A program made the translations under genes and the position numbers. Below are positions 13,731-16,138 of a stretch of DNA of 16,138 nucleotides, piece after piece. The notes beneath the pieces are model-generated. The model had not been told where the DNA came from. It did not search any database and saw nothing but the letters and a program-made list of their open reading frames with translations. Position 1 is the first letter of the stretch. Each line of letters starts with the position of its first letter. Origin of the DNA: Peptococcaceae bacterium (GTDB lineage: Bacteria; Bacillota; Desulfotomaculia; Desulfotomaculales; Desulfocucumaceae); contig JAAXTT010000021.1 of the NCBI GenBank assembly GCA_013336365.1, positions 1 through 16,138 on the forward strand. Reading direction: 5' to 3'.

Positions 13731-14408
13731 GTGCATATCCCTATTACAAAAAGGATTGTAGAGGCTTTTGTCGGAGAATATGCCAGTGGTAAAAGCGAGG
13801 TAGCCGTTAATCGTGCCTTGGAACTGTCCAGAAGTAAAAGACCCGTTACCCTAGTCGATTTGGATTTGGTGGAGCCTTGCTACACATTGCGGCCAATAAA
13901 AAATGAGCTTATTGCTTCAGGTATAGATGTTTTGGCTTGGGAAACCCGGGAAACTCTCGGGCTTGGTGAGGCAGGAAATATTATTAAGGCAGACAGCAGG
14001 TGGGCGTTGAGACGCTCCGGCGATATAATATTGGATGTTGGCTATGGAGTAGATGGTTCCCGCACTCTCAATCTGCTGGAGGGATCGGCAGATGACAAGG
14101 ATTTAAAGATTGTTGCCGTTATCAATGCCAGTCGTCCTATGACAGGATCCTTAGAGCAGATAGTTGAGTATGTCGGACAATTAGGCAGAGTGGATATGCT
14201 TATAAATAACACTCACTTAGGGGATGAAACTGTAGCTGAAATAGTTCAAGAGGGAGCTATTTTGGTGACCGAGGCAGCCAGAATACTGGGGATACCTGTT
14301 TTGGCCACTGCAGCAACTACAGAAATTGCAGCTACTATCGGTTCTGAGGATGTAAAGGGAAATCGGGTTTGGCCTTTAGAAAGATATATGCCCAGAACAC
14401 TTTGGTAG
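13731..14408 (+). CDS. P-loop NTPase (SIMIBI-like) of unknown role next to 2-oxoacid oxidoreductase genes
   Basis: About 225 residues, cytoplasmic, no membrane segment. The Walker A motif is G15-EYAS-G20-K21-S22 (VEAFVGEYASGKSE). A switch-like segment VTLVDLDLVEPCYTLR follows (39-54), a Walker B-like strand IILDVGYG (99-106), then INASRP and LINNTHLG (158-164) resembling the base-recognition loop of MinD/CobB-like NTPases. I do not recognise a named family; it could be a maturation or metal-insertion ATPase for the oxidoreductase encoded downstream, which is inference from position only. Start is uncertain: GTG at 13731 is used, a TTG at 13704 extends it by nine codons, and neither has a spaced Shine-Dalgarno site. 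GTGAGGTG at 13726-13733 is itself a good site and would fit an unusual ATC or ATT start at 13737 or 13743. Confidence 0.75.
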   Translation: MHIPITKRIVEAFVGEYASGKSEVAVNRALELSRSKRPVTLVDLDLVEPCYTLRPIKNELIASGIDVLAWETRETLGLGEAGNIIKADSRWALRRSGDIILDVGYGVDGSRTLNLLEGSADDKDLKIVAVINASRPMTGSLEQIVEYVGQLGRVDMLINNTHLGDETVAEIVQEGAILVTEAARILGIPVLATAATTEIAATIGSEDVKGNRVWPLERYMPRTLW

Positions 14409-14410
14409 AG

Positions 14411-14492
14411 TTACCGATAACCAATTTGCAAACTTTAGCTCCGCTGGTTCGGTAAAGCATGTGCTGTCATGCCTCCGCACCGACGGTGCTTT
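14411..14492 (+). other. Run of three hairpins in the P-loop/vorB intergenic region
   Basis: The 218-nt gap before vorB starts with TTACCG-AACCA/TGGTT-CGGTAA (14411-14455, small bulge), then GCATG/CATGC (14457-14472), then GCACCG/CGGTGC (14477-14489) followed by TTT. The last could be a weak terminator for the P-loop gene. Three adjacent stems suggest either a structured RNA or a dispersed intergenic repeat. The rest of the gap has only weak promoter-like matches (TTGGGA 14497-14502, TATACC 14519-14524). Confidence 0.5.
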
Positions 14493-14626
14493 CATATTGG
14501 GATGTAATTTTTAGCTGATATACCTAAGCCGTTTTACTGACAAAAAGTTTTAGTATGCTGGGTTAGGCTGGGATATGGGCTACAATATAAAAAGAAGGTT
14601 AAGGATCTAGGAGGTGTGCTTGCTAT

Positions 14627-15715
14627 ATGCCAGAAAAACCAATTAAGGGAGAAAAGCGTTACTTCATGACTGGTAACGAGGTTGTGGCTTATGCGGCAAT
14701 GGCAGCCGGTGCCGATATAATGTACGGCTATCCCATTACCCCGCAAAATGAGATTATGCACTACTGGACAAGAATGGCTCCCAAATATCAGAGAGAATTT
14801 TTGCAGACTGAGGATGAGCTTTCAGCAGGATTTACTACTATTGGAGGTGTTCTCGCCGGAAGAAGAGCCTTCACTGCAACTGCAGGTCCCGGAAACACCT
14901 TAATGCAGGAGCCTATTTCAATGGCTGAAGCTATGCGGCTTCCTATGGTGGTGATCGTCCAGCAAAGAGGTGGTCCATCTACCGCTACAGTTATTTATTC
15001 CCAGCAGGAAGTCACGATGACTACCTTCGGAGGGAATGGGGAGGGCTATCGGATAGTTTACTCTACAGCAACTCATCAGGAGCTGTATGACTATACTATC
15101 AAGGCGTTTAACACCGCTTGGAAATACCGGTTGCCTACCTTTGTTCTCGGTGACGGTTATCAGGCCAAGATGAGAGAATCTCTGACTATGTATGATCCTG
15201 AAGTCAGAGGCGTTACTATGGAGCCAACTGAGCCGTATGTTGGCAAGGCCGGAACACCGGGTGTTGACAGAGAGCCTGCTCAATACAGAAACACTTACAA
15301 TGTGGAAGAGGAATTGTATGAGGTTCTTCAGGAGATGGAGAAGGATTTTGTAGCCCTTTCACCGGTGGTTGCTGAGTACGAAAGTTTGGCTGCTGAGGAA
15401 TCTGATTTAGTGGTTATTTCTCATGGCGTGGTTTCCCGGGCAGTGAAAGAAGCAGTTGAGGAGTTAAGAGGACAGGGCTTAAGTGTAGGATATTTTCGTC
15501 CCATTACCCTGCGTCCGTTAGCTGAGAAGGAGCTCAGAGCTGCTGCCAACAAGGCAAAGAAATTGTTGATGGTTGAGTCTGCATATGGCCAGATGGCTAG
15601 GCTGATTAAGGATGAAATCTATGGCTGCAGTGCAGAAATCGACACCTTGTATAAGCCGGGTGTGGGTATAACTGCTGAGGAAGTTGCAAATAAAATAAAG
15701 ACACTGATTAAGTAA
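14627..15715 (+). CDS. vorB: 2-oxoacid:ferredoxin oxidoreductase, alpha subunit (VorB-like)
   Basis: Subunit of a thiamine-diphosphate enzyme that oxidatively decarboxylates 2-oxo acids (branched-chain 2-oxoacids for VorB) to acyl-CoA with reduction of ferredoxin. 362 residues. The pyrimidine-binding domain shows GYPITPQNEI (34-43), FLQTEDELSAGFTTIGG (58-74, catalytic Glu region) and AFTATAGPGNTLM (81-93); the C-terminal domain from about 255 has VVISHGVVSRAVKEAVEEL and VGYFRPITLRPLAE. The ATG at 14627 follows a strong AGGAGGTG, though the spacing (about 10-12 nt) is long. The beta subunit follows 49 nt later. No 4Fe-4S delta subunit gene is upstream; it may lie elsewhere. The substrate (pyruvate, 2-oxoglutarate, branched-chain or aryl) cannot be fixed from sequence alone. 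Confidence 0.92.
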   Translation: MPEKPIKGEKRYFMTGNEVVAYAAMAAGADIMYGYPITPQNEIMHYWTRMAPKYQREFLQTEDELSAGFTTIGGVLAGRRAFTATAGPGNTLMQEPISMAEAMRLPMVVIVQQRGGPSTATVIYSQQEVTMTTFGGNGEGYRIVYSTATHQELYDYTIKAFNTAWKYRLPTFVLGDGYQAKMRESLTMYDPEVRGVTMEPTEPYVGKAGTPGVDREPAQYRNTYNVEEELYEVLQEMEKDFVALSPVVAEYESLAAEESDLVVISHGVVSRAVKEAVEELRGQGLSVGYFRPITLRPLAEKELRAAANKAKKLLMVESAYGQMARLIKDEIYGCSAEIDTLYKPGVGITAEEVANKIKTLIK

Positions 15716-15764
15716 TGTTTAAATTTATCCTAGATAGCTTCAAAGATTGAAAGGAGGCAAAAAT

Positions 15765-16138
15765 ATGTCTGTGCAGTCAGTTATGCCAAAAAGCTGGAAG
15801 ATTGATACTAAACCTCACAAGTTTTGTCCTGGTTGCGGTCACGGTCTTGTATTAAGAGCATTGGGAGAGGCCATTGACGAACTAGGTATTCAAGATAAAG
15901 CAGTTTACGGATGTGATATAGGGTGCTCTTTGCTTTCCTGGGATTTTCTTAATGTTGACTCAGTTCAAACCCACCATGGAAGAACTACCCCGGTGGTAAC
16001 CGGGTTGAAGAGAGCCAATCCTGATTTAATTGGTATTGCCTATATGGGTGACGGCGGTGGCTATGCCATCGGGTCCCAGCATTTGGTTAATGCTGCCTCA
16101 AGGAATGAGAAGATTACTGTTATTTTGGTCAACAATAC
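15765..16138 (+). CDS. vorA: 2-oxoacid:ferredoxin oxidoreductase, beta (thiamine-diphosphate-binding) subunit, partial
   Basis: First 124 codons; the gene runs off the window. It binds the thiamine diphosphate cofactor of the enzyme whose alpha subunit is encoded just upstream. HKFCPGCGHG (18-27) is the N-terminal signature, probably with a structural or cluster role; IGCSLLSWDF and THHGRTTPVVTGLKRANPDL follow; the cofactor motif starts YMGDGGGYAIGSQH (93-106) and ends at LVNN (121-124). AAAGGAGG precedes the ATG at 15765 by 6-7 nt. A gamma subunit would be expected next, outside the window. Identity as a beta subunit of the 2-oxoacid oxidoreductase family is firm, the substrate-specific symbol less so. 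Confidence 0.9.
   Translation, partial: MSVQSVMPKSWKIDTKPHKFCPGCGHGLVLRALGEAIDELGIQDKAVYGCDIGCSLLSWDFLNVDSVQTHHGRTTPVVTGLKRANPDLIGIAYMGDGGGYAIGSQHLVNAASRNEKITVILVNN

Overview
The window looks like chromosomal DNA from a low-to-medium GC anaerobic Firmicute of the Clostridia type. The evidence is strong AGGAGG-type ribosome binding sites, frequent TTG/GTG starts, a long Gram-positive-type SRP RNA next to dnaX-ybaB-recR, a rubrerythrin, a ferredoxin-dependent 2-oxoacid oxidoreductase and a likely selenocysteine gene. This is inference from gene content; no taxonomic marker was compared. No phage, CRISPR array or intact insertion sequence was seen.

Layout. 1-498 (minus) is the N-terminal half of a DAHP synthase. 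636-848 (minus) is a 70-residue two-helix membrane protein, with a perfect 35-bp palindrome between it and the DAHP synthase gene. 909-2318 (plus) is a class II CPD photolyase and 2424-3707 (plus) a CNNM/CBS/CorC-HlyC membrane protein. It converges with a cation diffusion facilitator (3725-4606, minus). That transporter has its own consensus promoter and a structured leader ending in a terminator just before the start codon, so it looks like a metal-sensing riboswitch gene. A universal stress protein (4801-5232, minus) follows.

5434-7020 is a secreted glycine-rich protein ending in two stalk (copper-amine-oxidase N-like) repeats. 7324-7665 is the most striking gene: a glutaredoxin-like protein whose redox motif reads Sec-Pro-Tyr-Cys, with an in-frame TGA at 7357-7359, a bacterial SECIS-like hairpin directly downstream and a C-terminal zinc ribbon. 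motA-motB (7809-9340) follow and end in a bidirectional terminator shared with a convergent rubrerythrin (9384-9977, minus).

From 10179 the region is housekeeping: tRNA-Ser(GGA), SRP RNA, dnaX, ybaB and recR. After recR come a promoter, an immediate terminator-like attenuator, a P-loop NTPase of unknown role, a run of three hairpins, and the alpha (vorB-like) and beta (vorA-like, truncated by the window) subunits of a 2-oxoacid:ferredoxin oxidoreductase.

The two most rewarding places are the UGA-containing glutaredoxin gene and the attenuated leader of the cation transporter. Secondary points of interest are the attenuator in front of the P-loop gene, the IS-end-like inverted repeat at 7177-7227 and the unexplained AT-rich palindrome at 528-562.
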